Origin: Neofusicoccum parvum
Lineage: Eukaryota > Ascomycota > Dothideomycetes > Botryosphaeriales > Botryosphaeriaceae
NCBI GenBank assembly: GCA_020912385.1
Contig: CP087209.1
Coordinates: 682,001-746,000 of the forward strand
Length of the DNA stretch: 64,000 nucleotides
Reading direction: 5' to 3'
Shown: in pieces, positions 1 to 9,727 of the stretch
Layout: every line of letters begins with the position of its first letter
How positions within the stretch are numbered: the first letter of the stretch is position 1
Translations under genes and position numbers: made by a program
Notes under the pieces: model-generated
Told to the model about the DNA's origin: nothing
The model's database searches: none
Seen by the model: the letters and a program-made list of their open reading frames with translations, nothing else

Positions 1-635
1 TTCTCCTTGAGCCTCATCGGAGCACTTGCATCTCCGATGGCTGCCGTGCTCGGACCCGCCTGGGGTCTAGAATTCCTCTTCCGGTTGATGACACTGTCCT
101 GTCGTGAAGCCATCAATCTCGACATGCCATTCTTTCCTCTCGCAATGAAAAGCTCCAACCGCTTTATCTCCGCGCGAAATGCTGCTTCTTCTTTCTCCCA
201 TGTCTTCTCTGCTGCTTCCAGTCTGGTCGTGGTATCCTCTAGTTGCTCATCAAGCTGCCCCCTCTCCATGCTTAGACTTCTGTATGCCTCGATGACGTGT
301 AGGACGGAGCTATTCATTTGCGCAGGGAGCCCGTCAAACGGTTGATTGCAAAGCTTGATGAAAATGGCATCAATCATGACGATGATGTCGGGTGCGGAGA
401 TGTCGTGGTCCGAGGTGGCAGACGACCAGACATCTGCGGTTGGGTCATCAAGGTATTTGCTAGACCTGTAAGAGAAGTAAGAGGAGATCTTCTTGCGCGG
501 GCCAGACCGTCTTCGCGGTGTGCCGGATTCTGAGAGTGAGCTGGTATCGGCGGTGCTGCGTCGATCGTCGGGAATGGGAGGAAATGTTGGCGTGCGCGTC
601 ATGGTCTTGCGCATCCAGTGCTGTATGTCGGCCAT
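1..635 (-). CDS. Coiled-coil protein of unknown function, 3' end cut by the window
   Basis: An ATG at 635 opens a frame that stays free of stops for about 211 codons to the left edge, so the C-terminus is missing. The first 45 residues are rich in Ser, Thr, Pro and Arg, with a basic stretch RRRSGPRKK. A middle part contains DIIVMIDAIF and a PFDGLP motif. From about residue 120 there is a heptad-like Glu/Lys/Leu-rich segment (MERGQLDEQL, AAEKTWEKEE, EIKRLELF) that should form a coiled coil. I do not recognise the family. The long open frame with protein-like composition makes a real gene likely, but the start and absence of introns are unproven. Confidence 0.6.
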   Translation of the reverse strand, partial: MADIQHWMRKTMTRTPTFPPIPDDRRSTADTSSLSESGTPRRRSGPRKKISSYFSYRSSKYLDDPTADVWSSATSDHDISAPDIIVMIDAIFIKLCNQPFDGLPAQMNSSVLHVIEAYRSLSMERGQLDEQLEDTTTRLEAAEKTWEKEEAAFRAEIKRLELFIARGKNGMSRLMASRQDSVINRKRNSRPQAGPSTAAIGDASAPMRLKE

Positions 636-2503
636 GGCTGAGTGGGCTGGTTAGCCGAACGCGGAGGAGTGTGGAAAGGATGAAGAGTCGTCGTGAGTTG
701 TGTGGAGCTGTAATGGAACATTTGCTCGTTCTTTCCAAGAAGGAAGGCGCGTTGCCAGCTCAAGGAAGGAAGTGACGTCCAGATGAGGGTCACCCGTCCA
801 CACCGGAACCCCAGAATAAGCCCGTCTAGAGTCGTCTATACCAAAGATTCTGCTCAGTCGATCTTCTTCGATTTCGCATAATGAAAGCATGGCGGCGAAT
901 GTCATTGAAGCAAAGAAGAGGGAACCCCTGTGCAGAGATCTATCTACCACAAAGAAAGTACTTCATCCACCGAGGTGTAAGTTGGACGAATTGGGAAATC
1001 GAGTTCATTAGACGCACCATGCTGCACTGACGCTTTGCCGGCCGTCGTCGGAAGCCTTAACCAGAGAAATCCGGAAAAACCGTCACTGAGATCGGACTAC
1101 ATTCTGAGGCGCGTGGCACATACTCAAATAACCCGGTACAGCTTGATCAGCGTCACCAAAGCCTCCTATCCACAAGCGCTGGTCCATTATGTACATTACA
1201 ATAGCGAACAAACTCTGGGTTGCAATTCACGCCTACGGGGGAATACGCCCCCAATGACTCAATTCCATTGTGAATAATTTGAATTGCTCTGCTTGTTTTA
1301 GGTGAAGGCGGACCTGGCCATGCGGCTCTCCAACGATGAGTAGGAGCTCTAAGACGTTTGAATTAACAATAGTGATTACGGATATATGAGGGTGCCGTAC
1401 CCAGCAATTAAAGTGCGTTGCTCTCGGTAAGTATAATTGCTGGGTAAGGTAGCTGAAGCAAGCCATTCAGATGTGTTGGGTGTAGGTTCTAAGACACTGT
1501 CGCGTCTGTATTGATACTTTCAGTCTAGATGGCCAAGCTTGATTGTCTTGCTGGAAATCTGCTTCTTTTTTGCGTCCATCATTGGCTGCAGCCATCTTCT
1601 TAAGATGTAGTGAGGCACAGGCGGAGAGTCAAGGATGCCTACACCGGCGGTGCTCCAGATCCAATGAGTTCTGTTGTCCTTGTAGGGTCTACCGCCAAGC
1701 CAATCTCGATGTTCGTAGACACTACCCCCGAGGTTAGAGTAATACCACACTGACAGAGCAGCGCGTGTGACAATCCAGTACGCGAAAGAAAAAAGCCTGA
1801 TTACTGTAGAGATAGAGGCCGAAATGGCCTACTCATACTTGGGTCGTTCATCGATGCACGTCATCTTGCAACACGTCCACTGTGAAAACTTCAGCTTCAA
1901 GCCATGTCAGTAATTCGGCGGTTTAAGCTGGCCGAAATATTTTGAAGTGCCTCGGCAGAGTAACGGAACGCTTTCGTAGACGCTGGCATGGCGAATGGGG
2001 TTCATCTCTCTGAAGCATCAGCATCTGACATGAAGACGACGCCACGATTGAACCTGCAAATATGCATTTGGAATTGACCATGAATTACTTGAGACATGTA
2101 GCCCTTTCTCCATGCACCCTAACCTCATTGGCTAGAGGCCGGATGTTTGGTAATGAGAGAGCAGATAATCTTGGCACGAAGATAAAACCTTCAGCTTTCG
2201 CGCATGGGAAGAGCGCGGTGCTGTACACACAAATGCCGTACTTAATGACGTAAGAATAAAGAAAGATGTGTTACCGGTCAGTTGAAGCGGTCGGCTCCGC
2301 GATGTCGGCAAAGTTGGAAGGAACGAGGAGCGGGATACGAGTATACCAGGCGCATGGGGACCGAGAAATCATTCGGGATCGAAAGCCATTTTCCATTTTC
2401 CCGTGTGGAGGCTGCATCATCTGATGCGACTAGCTCAATAAACGCCAGTCGTTTTTAGACTCTCATGCCATGAAAACCGTGCCCCGACATTGCTTCGCTC
2501 CGC
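636..2503. other. Intergenic, no gene recognised
   Basis: About 1.9 kb between the coiled-coil gene start and the eL29 stop. Short open frames exist on both strands, but none has recognisable motifs or continuity through plausible introns. It probably holds the promoter of the coiled-coil gene and the 3' UTR of eL29. Confidence 0.5.
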
Positions 2504-2941
2504 TTATGCCGCCTCACGCTTGCCTTCCTTGACCTCCTTCTGTGTGTTGCCATTGGTATCAGCCATGAATGTCCTCACATGCTTCTTAGAGATCCAGGGA
2601 ATACGCACCAGGGCCCTCATGGTGCCATGAAGCGCGTGCCTGTGGTTCCTCCTGAACTTGGGGTCGACACCCTTGAGCGACGGGTAACGGTTGGTCTTGG
2701 GCTTCTTGATACTGTTTCGCGCAGCGGGTCAGAACATGCTCGATTGTCTTCGGCGGCAAGGACGATGGAGTCCGGACGCGGCTAGGCGTAGAAGCAGGAT
2801 CGCAAGGTGGTTGGAGGTGAAGCGTACCCGTTACGGTGAGCCTTCTTGGACTGGTTGTGCTGAGACGAGTTCTTGGACTCTGTAAAGCGCTCTGTCAGTA
2901 TCAAAGAATTTGTGATCCCACATGCTTGACTTACTGGCCAT
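2504..2941 (-). CDS. RPL29: 60S ribosomal protein eL29
   Basis: Small basic protein of the large cytosolic ribosomal subunit, 65 residues, the usual fungal length. Four exons: 2941-2935, 2879-2828, 2711-2609 and 2539-2504. Spliced, it begins MAKSKNSSQHNQSKKAHRNG, continues with KKPKTNRYPSLKG and FRRNHRHALHGTM, and ends EVKEGKREAA, which is the eL29 signature throughout. The first exon is only 7 nt (ATGGCCA), joined to AG TCC to make Lys3. Introns are 55, 116 and 69 nt. The third intron (2608-2540) is a multiple of three and has no in-frame stop, so an unspliced message would carry a 23-residue insertion before the C-terminal tail. A CTGAT branch-like site precedes its acceptor. Confidence 0.95.
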
Positions 2942-3300
2942 GGCGACTGATTTTCTGGTGCAGCGTCGTGGGGATGGCTTTCGATGTCGTCGTTATCGGG
3001 CTGGCCATGTGTGGTTTCGCTCGCCAAACGTTCAGTTGTGCGCGCTAACAGAACGCGCTAATCCCAAAACGATCCATAGGGCTCAGAGCTCCAATCACCA
3101 AAGACATCATCTCAGCGTCAGGCTGCGACATTGGCACTTCGTTTTGCTGTGGACCGGCTTTTTTGGAATACAATGGCGTCGAATGGGACGTGCTAAGACA
3201 TTCTCAAGGCTAGCATCGAACCTACGCGTGGGAAGTTCTCCATGTGTATTCCAATGTGTGAAAAGTAACTGTATCTCAAGAGCAGTTGCATTTCTCGTGT
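2942..3300. other. Intergenic between eL29 and the kinetochore gene
   Basis: About 360 bp holding the eL29 promoter and the 3' UTR of the upstream minus-strand gene. I see no gene or RNA here. Confidence 0.5.
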
Positions 3301-4422
3301 TTACATATCTAGATCCCGGCCAAAATCGACTAGTCGAAGTTTTCTTGCATCCTTGGGGTGGAATTGTGCAACTTTTGCCCTGACTAGGAACCGAGCAGCA
3401 GCGGAGTCTCTATCTAGTTCCACGTACTCGCCTCCGTCCCTCTCGCCGAGCAGTGCCCTCAGCAGCTCTTCTATCAACGACCTGACCTCTGTAGCAGCGG
3501 CGTCCTTCTCGTTTAAAGGCTCGTCGCTGCTCGCACCAGCACCACCCCAAATCTCATCAATTCGTCTCTGCCTCTTATCCACAGCAGCCTTTCCTTGTTT
3601 CAACGGCTTAGGCTTGCCTTGGTGAGAGAAGCCAGCGGCCAACATGTCGTCGTCGACGTCCATAAGTTCACCAACAACAGGCCCTCCTAGTTCTTCGGCA
3701 GCGACTAGTGCGGCCAAGTGCTCTTCGACGAAAGCTTCCAGTGCAGATTGAAGCCGTCGACTTTCGACATCGTATCTTTGATGGCGCTTGCGCGTAGACG
3801 TCAACAATTCTTTTGCAAGCTGAGACGCTGGCTTTGCCGAGCGTTCCTGGTCCTGGCAGCGTAGGAGTTCGATGCGCGTCTCCATACTTTGTGTGATGGC
3901 ATTTGCATCTTGGAGGTTGCGATCTTCTTGCTCAAGCTCTTTCTGAGCAGTGGCAAGATTGGCGCGCGTGCTCTTGATGGCATCTTTGGCTTCTGAAATG
4001 CCTTGCTGGGTGGTCTGCGTTGCAAGAAGGGTCGGCAGCACCGATGGCGGGCTAGGGAGATACGGCTCTGCAGGGGTCAGGCGCTCGTATGCACCTTTTA
4101 GAGTCCGCAGCTGTCGGAGCCGCTCCCGAGGATCCGCGGAAGGCGCATGGAGCGCTGGCTGGCGAGAAGATGTCCGAAGCTGGAGGGGCAGTCAGCGTTG
4201 GCATTGCACGGTCGGCACCGCGGCGGACGTAGTAGCTACCTCATTCAGGGCGCGCTGCTGCTGCTCAACGCGTTGGCGTAGCTCATGCACGGTTTGAGTG
4301 AGACGATCCTCAAAGGCAGCATAGTCAAGAGCATCCACGTCCATCTGGAGCTGCTGGGCGGATCTAAGTTTGGCGGCATAGTGGTGGATGCTCGGAAGCG
4401 TGTCGGGGCGACCGAGACTCAT
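3301..4422 (-). CDS. Kinetochore CCAN protein, CENP-K/Sim4-like (probable)
   Basis: Two exons, 4422-4240 and 4179-3301, giving 353 residues. The N-terminus reads MSLGRPDTLPSIHHYAAKLR. A central linker ERLRQLRTLKGAYERL plus EPYLPSP leads into a long coiled coil (residues about 115-225), then AAEELGGPVVGELMDVDD, a KRQRRIDEIWG motif and a C-terminal FLVRAKVAQFHPKDARKLRLVDFG block. As I recall the fungal CENP-K/Sim4 family, it has this order: paired coiled coil, conserved EELGGP and C-terminal FLVR..AQFHP.DA. Such proteins belong to the inner-kinetochore network at centromeric chromatin. The assignment is by remembered motif pattern only; another coiled-coil kinetochore subunit such as Fta4 is possible. 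The gene is divergent from the KH-protein gene. Confidence 0.55.
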
Positions 4423-5426
4423 GGTGGCGGCGTTGCGTGGACACGGGACAGTACGCGTCCGGGCTGGTCGAGGGGGTCCTTGAGGCGGCACTGCGGGACT
4501 GCGGGACTGCACGAGTCGCTCCGAAACGGGCAGCAGACGCGCAGAGTCTATTGAGATTGCAGGCGTGCTGATGGCAGGCCGCGGACCCTGGGACGCGTGG
4601 TGAGGAGCAGCGGCGGGCACGCGGGCGAGCTTCCCCTCCGGCGTCCGGCGCCCAACAGCGTGCAGCGCACCCGGCGGCGGTCCCCAACGCGCTGCGCGCA
4701 GCGGCAGCAGCAGCAGCACCCTGCGCTCGTGTCGGCGACAAAGGACCGCCGCAGCGGGCCGCCAGGCGCCAGCGGTGCGTGGACGCAGCGGCTGTCGACG
4801 CGTGCACGTGACGCGGACCAGAGTGATCGGCGGCGCTAGCGCGCACTCCACATCGACTCTGCACGCCGGATTCCCTAAGCTTCTACGTCGCTTGCCTGTT
4901 CCTGCCCGTCCCATCGCAACCTCTCCCTGTCTTCGTCGTCAGCGGCACGCCTTCCACAACACCTCCATCGACTCCCATCGCTGCTCCCTCGCCCCCGTCC
5001 ACCAGACGTCTCCGCCGGGCGCTGCTGCTCAAGCACTCCGCTCAGAGCGCCGCGACGACGCTGCAAGGTTTGCTTTGGCGGGCGCGTTTACTGAGTCTTC
5101 GTCTTCTTCGGCCCCAGCTCCTGCACCAGACCGCTCCCTCACTCCAGCTCCTCCAGCTCCTTCACCTCTGGCACAATCCCGCGAGCTCCTCTTCCAGCCG
5201 ATTTCCTCTCCTCGCCGCCACCCGCACACTGCACCATTCCTCCCGGCGACTGCCCACACCACCCAGACACTCCAGTCCCTTTGCCGATCGCCCTCCAGCA
5301 AGTTTTCCTTCGACAGCCCTCTGCTGTACGTAAATCGAGCAATACGAAGAACTTTACGACCCGATCTGGTCTCCGTGCGCCTGAAAGAGCCTGAAAGACC
5401 CTTTACTTTGACACAGCAGCGCAACA
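4423..5426. promoter_or_regulatory. Shared 1-kb region between two divergent genes
   Basis: The kinetochore candidate starts leftward at 4422 and the KH gene starts rightward at 5427, so both promoters must lie here. The stretch 5100-5330 is pyrimidine-rich (CT-rich) on the plus strand, as often seen in fungal 5' leaders. No TATA box or specific factor site could be assigned. Overlapping open frames here are GC-rich noise. Confidence 0.45.
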
Positions 5427-6999
5427 ATGTCTGCCTCTCCCACCACTGCCACGGCGCCCAGCCAGAAGCGCCCTCTGGAGGAGCCCTCGTCGCCCTCGGG
5501 GCCCGGCGACCAGCCCGACGCGAAGCGTCCCGCCCTCGACAAGCTTGTCAAGGACGAGCCCGCCGAGCAAGCCCCTCCCGCTCCTGAGCCCCAGACCACT
5601 TCCGCTCCTTCCGAGTCGGCGAAGAGCGAGACTGAAGAGACTGCGCCCGTCGCCCAGAACGGCACCAAGGACGGCCAGGGCGACACCGTCGTGCCTGACG
5701 CGCCCACGACGGCCACGACTGCCGCCCCCGACCTCCAGGCCATCCAGTCGACCTCGACCGCCAATGGCCCCTCCACGTCGGGGGCCGTCGCCGCCGGCCA
5801 CCAGGACGAGTCCAACTGGCTCCACGTGCGCGCCATCATCTCCAGCGCCGAGGCCGCCACCGTCATTGGCAAGGGCGGTGAGAACGTTACGCAGATTCGC
5901 CGCATGTCAGGAGCTAAGTGCACTGTCAGCGACTACTCGAGGGGTGCCGTTGAGCGTATCCTGACCGTCAGCGGTCTGGTAGATGCCGTCGCGAAGGTTA
6001 ATGCTTGCTTCCCTTTTCTCTTCCCAATGGCTTGAACTAACTACTCGCAGGCCTTCGGTCTGATCATCCGTACGCTTAACAACGAGGATCTGAACTCACC
6101 CTCGACCCCCCAGTCCAAGACCTACCCCCTTCGCCTGCTCATTCCTCACATTCTCATCGGCTCCATCATTGGAAAGTCTGGCGTGCGCATCCGCGAGATT
6201 CAGGAGGCCTCGGGCGCCCGTCTCAATGCCTCGGATTCGTGCCTTCCTCTGTCGACAGAGCGTTCCCTTGTCGTTCTCGGTGTTGCCGATGCCGTTCACA
6301 TTGCGACGTACTACGTGGGAAGCACTTTGGTCGAGCAGCTGACTGAGAGGTTTGGTGGTCCGGCAGCGTCGGCGTATGCCACCCGCAGTGGAGGTCCTGC
6401 TGGAGTTGTTCCTGGTGGAATGCAGGTTGTGCCGTACGTTCCTCAGCCGGCTGGCGGTCAGTGGGGTCCTCCCGACACCTTCAACCGCAAGGGTCCCCAG
6501 GCGCAGAGAACCCCGGCAGCAGGCTACGGAGCGCCCATGCACGGCCAGTACCCGCAGCAGCCGCAGGCGCCGCTTCACTACGGCGCTGGATCGCCCCGTC
6601 ACGCGTACACTGGCGCCGGACCGCACCAGCCTCAGCAGTATGGTGCTCCTCATGTCGCACAGCCTGGCCACGCGGGCCAGCCGGCGCAGCCCATGCAGGG
6701 CATGATGCCCGGCCAGCCTATGACGCAGCAGATCTTCATCCCCAACGACATGGTCGGTGCCATCATCGGTAAGGGAGGTGCCAAGATCAACGAAATCAGG
6801 CAGCTCAGCGGCAGTGTCATCAAGATCAACGAGCCGCAGGACAACAGCAACGAGCGCCTGGTCACGATTACGGGAACGCAGGAGTGCAACCAGATGGCGC
6901 TCTACATGCTCTACTCTCGACTTGGTGAGTGAAACCGCATACGGGCGGCGGTCGGTGTGCTAACAGGGTGCTCCAGAGAGCGAGAAACACCGCATCTAG
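5427..6999 (+). CDS. Triple KH-domain RNA-binding protein (Rnc1/Pbp2-like, hnRNP K-type)
   Basis: Three exons, 5427-5996, 6051-6924 and 6977-6999, give 488 residues. After a 125-residue acidic, Pro/Thr/Ala-rich leader there are three KH folds with intact GXXG loops: GKGG in VIGKGGENV (about residue 148), GKSG in IIGKSGVRI and GKGG in IIGKGGAKI near the C-terminus. Between KH2 and KH3 lies a Gln/Pro/Gly-rich linker. The architecture matches fission yeast Rnc1 and budding yeast Pbp2/Hek2, poly(C)-type RNA binders that control mRNA stability or telomere RNA. The last intron (6925-6976, with CTAAC) joins RL to a tiny 23-nt exon ending ESEKHRI. Without splicing the frame stops after only Gly-Glu, so the splice decides the C-terminus. 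Confidence 0.9.
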
Positions 7000-8090
7000 G
7001 CGGTCTTGTCTTTTCCTTCGGCGAAGGCGTGCGATCGGGGTTAAGGGTTAAAAGTCTATGGCTCTCTGGTTTCCAGCTTCGGTTCTGTGTGCACTCTCAA
7101 TAGTCAGTGGGCAGTGCAGTGGTCATCGGCGGCCTTATTTGCTGGCGTTTCTTTCGATTTGGCGGCTACTTGGCGGCGATGGCTTTACCTTTCTCGGGGG
7201 TCTCGGCAGGCGGGAAGCGGCATGAAAACGTCGTCAACCCGAAGACTGACAAGCTCTGGATTAGCCCAGCAATGCGATTGAATATCCAGGATAAGCGAGC
7301 GATGATGGCGTGCGATGTTCAGGCACCGGGGCTTCAGGCCACGATCGCCAGGGCGCCCGGCGTGGGAGCAGCCCAACGAGCGGGGAGGGCCCGGTTTGTT
7401 CAGTAGCGGCAGAACGCTGACCGCCCGGGTGAGTCTGTTTTTAGAGCCTTAAGACGCAGCTGTATTGCCGCCTGTCGTCCGCATCCGGCGGGCCAGCGTC
7501 GACGACGACAAAGAACGCTCGGGGGATCCACGCGAACAGTCTGCGGCCCATGCCAGACGGCCATGCCGGCCGGGCGTAACTGCCCAGCGACGCGAACAGG
7601 CGGCGGGCGGCGCGGTCCTTGCAGCTTATAACAACGAATGCCATGGCTGCCCTCAGGTCCTGCGTTTGACACAGGCTCACTCGCCGCTCCTTGATTGACC
7701 GGCAGCGCGTGCCCTTGCCAACCCATCAAACGGGCGTGCCGCCTCGTGTGCCTGTGCCTGTGCCGTTGCCGGTGCCTGTGCCTGTGCCTGCGCCTGCGCC
7801 TGTGCCTGTGTCTGCCGCAGCGCGCGGTGCCACTGACACAATTTACATTCTGCCTCGCTTTCTCTCACCACACACTCCTGCCGTTCTTCCTCTTCCTCTC
7901 CTCCTCCTACCTGTCCGCGGCTCTGCGCACCATTCACGCCAATTCGACCGAGAGAGAGCGCGCCAGCATTCCGCGTTGGACGCGTCGACAGCCTGCGCCG
8001 AAACTCCAGCACGAGCGAGCTAGCAAAGCTGCGCAGCAGCATCACCTTGGAACGACTGTGGCGCACCACGTCTTCCGTGCCCACCTACCC
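7000..8090. other. Intergenic, KH gene 3' side and BTB gene promoter
   Basis: About 1.1 kb without a supported gene. The right part contains a hexamer minisatellite (separate entry) and a pyrimidine-rich tract around 7850-7915 upstream of the BTB start. Confidence 0.5.
7748..7814. repeat. Hexanucleotide minisatellite (CCTGTG variants)
   Basis: About eleven imperfect copies of a CCTGTG/CCTGCG hexamer in a row. The array lies about 280 bp upstream of the BTB-protein start and is not inside a recognised gene. It produces a spurious Gln-Ala repeat when read on the minus strand. Confidence 0.85.
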
Positions 8091-9221
8091 ATGGCGACCG
8101 AAGTCGAAAAGCCTCGAGCGCGGACGCCGCTGGCGTTGAGGGGCGGCGCGCGCTCAAAGAGCAGCAACAAGCGAGCATTCTCGCTACGGTGAGTGAGCCC
8201 AGGTCGCAGTTAAGGAATATGCAAGGGGACGGCGGTTCACGGCTCGCTATACATGCATATCTAAGGCAGCAGCATGCACTACAACCCTATGATAAGGCGC
8301 TCAATCCAATAGGATGCAGCGTGCTCGCCGTGCACCATGGCTTTCCACTCTCCGCCCCGCCTGCATCATCATCATCACCAAACGAACTGACATCAGGAGT
8401 ACAGAACCCACTTCAAGAACTTCACCACTATCTCTACCATCCTTGTCGGCAGCAACGATGTCCCCTTCCTCGTCCACCGCGACCTCTTGACGCACCACTC
8501 CCCCTTCTTCGCCGCCGCGCTGACCGGCGCCTTCGCCGAAGGGCTCTCGCAGGAGCTCTCCCTGCCGGCCGAGGACGTGCCCACGTTCGAGCTCTTCCTC
8601 TCGTGGGCCTACACGGGCCAGCTCGACGACGTCTTCACGCGGGACGGCAAGGTGGCCTTCTACCTGCTGCTCTCGCTGTACGGGCTGGCGGACCGGCTGT
8701 CGGTCGAGTCGCTGCGCAACGCCGTGGTGGACCGGGTGGCGGCGCTGGCCGAGCAGAGCAACAGCGTGCCGACGCCCTCGGACACGTGCACGCTGTACGA
8801 CGAGATCCGCGACACGGCGCTGCTGCGCAGGCTCGTCGTCGACCTGTTCGCCTTCAAGAAGACGGACGTGTTGCTGGCCTCGCACCCGGACGAGTGGCAC
8901 CCGCAGTTCCTGCGCGAGCTCGTCGTCCGCGTCAAGCGCCCCGAGCTGCAAGGGCTGAGCCGCCACGACCTCGCCGCCTGGAAGCCCGCCAGCTGGAGCT
9001 GCACCCGCGCCTGCTGGAGCTGCAGGGACGTCATGCAGCCGGGCCTGAGCGGGAACAGGTGCGAGGCGTGCGGCTACGCCTTCTGCAACGCGTGCGTCGC
9101 GAGCGGCAAGGCCCTGTGCGGCGACGACGCGGCGAAGCTGGCCAGCTGCAAGCCATGGGTGAAGAGCGTGTGCCAGCACTACCACGAACACGTGGACACG
9201 TCGCCTTGCGTGGAGAGCTGA
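8091..9221 (+). CDS. BTB/POZ domain protein with C-terminal Cys-rich segment
   Basis: Two exons, 8091-8188 and 8405-9221 (intron 216 nt, donor GTGAGT), give 304 residues. After a basic start (MATEVEKPRARTP, KSSNKRAFSLR) the second exon carries the BTB core: VPFLVHRDLLTHHSPFF, AFAEGLSQE, FELFLSWAYTGQ and a helix LLLSLYGLADRLSVESLRNAVVD. Fungal BTB proteins of this size dimerise and often act as Cul3 adaptors. The C-terminus has CTRACWSCRDV and CEACGYAFCNACVASGKALC, a Cys-pair pattern that could bind zinc. The acceptor was chosen because it alone keeps the BTB frame. Specific partner unknown. Confidence 0.8.
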
Positions 9222-9727
9222 GGGGAAGGCTGGCGTTTGGAAATAGCTGTGCGACACTGTGTGAGAGAGCAGGCGTGGCAGGCAAGGGCGGCGGTGGTTG
9301 ATGCATGGTGGCGCATATGGTGGCTTAGAGGCGTGTATGCCCCTTGCTGTACAACACAAACAAGTGCGGGAAGGCTGATTGTAGGTATACCCTTTTTTTT
9401 TTGGCAGATCAGCGGAGTTTCAGAGAAGGGCAGCTGTCAGAGCTTTGTTTGTCTTTGCTTGCAAAAGAATCTTGGTGCTCCTTCAAACCATAATAATAGT
9501 ATTCATTCATCACCAGTCCCTTCCCGCCGTTAGTGCTCACTTGCTCTCTTTCATGTCATGCAGTTCCCCTTCCGTTTTCCGTTTCGCCAAACGCCATACG
9601 TGACCGCAAAGAGAGAAACCGTCCATCCCGTGTCTCGTGCCTGTCTCCCGCATTCCGATCCGATTCCGTACACCCTAGAAACTAACCAGTGAATGCACAC
9701 AATTCCAGAAACACGGAGTCAAGGAAA
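9222..9727. other. Convergent 3' region of BTB and SMC4 genes
   Basis: About 500 bp between two stop codons pointing towards each other. It should hold both 3' UTRs and polyadenylation signals. No gene seen; a run of T at 9393-9402 is the only notable tract. Confidence 0.5.

Noticed and set aside
1520..1750. 76-codon minus-strand frame with protein-like look
   Set aside because: Short, isolated, no start ATG context and no recognisable family; could be a remnant but unsupported.
7741..7830. Possible CRISPR-like or direct-repeat array
   Set aside because: It is a simple hexamer minisatellite without spacers, in a eukaryotic genome.
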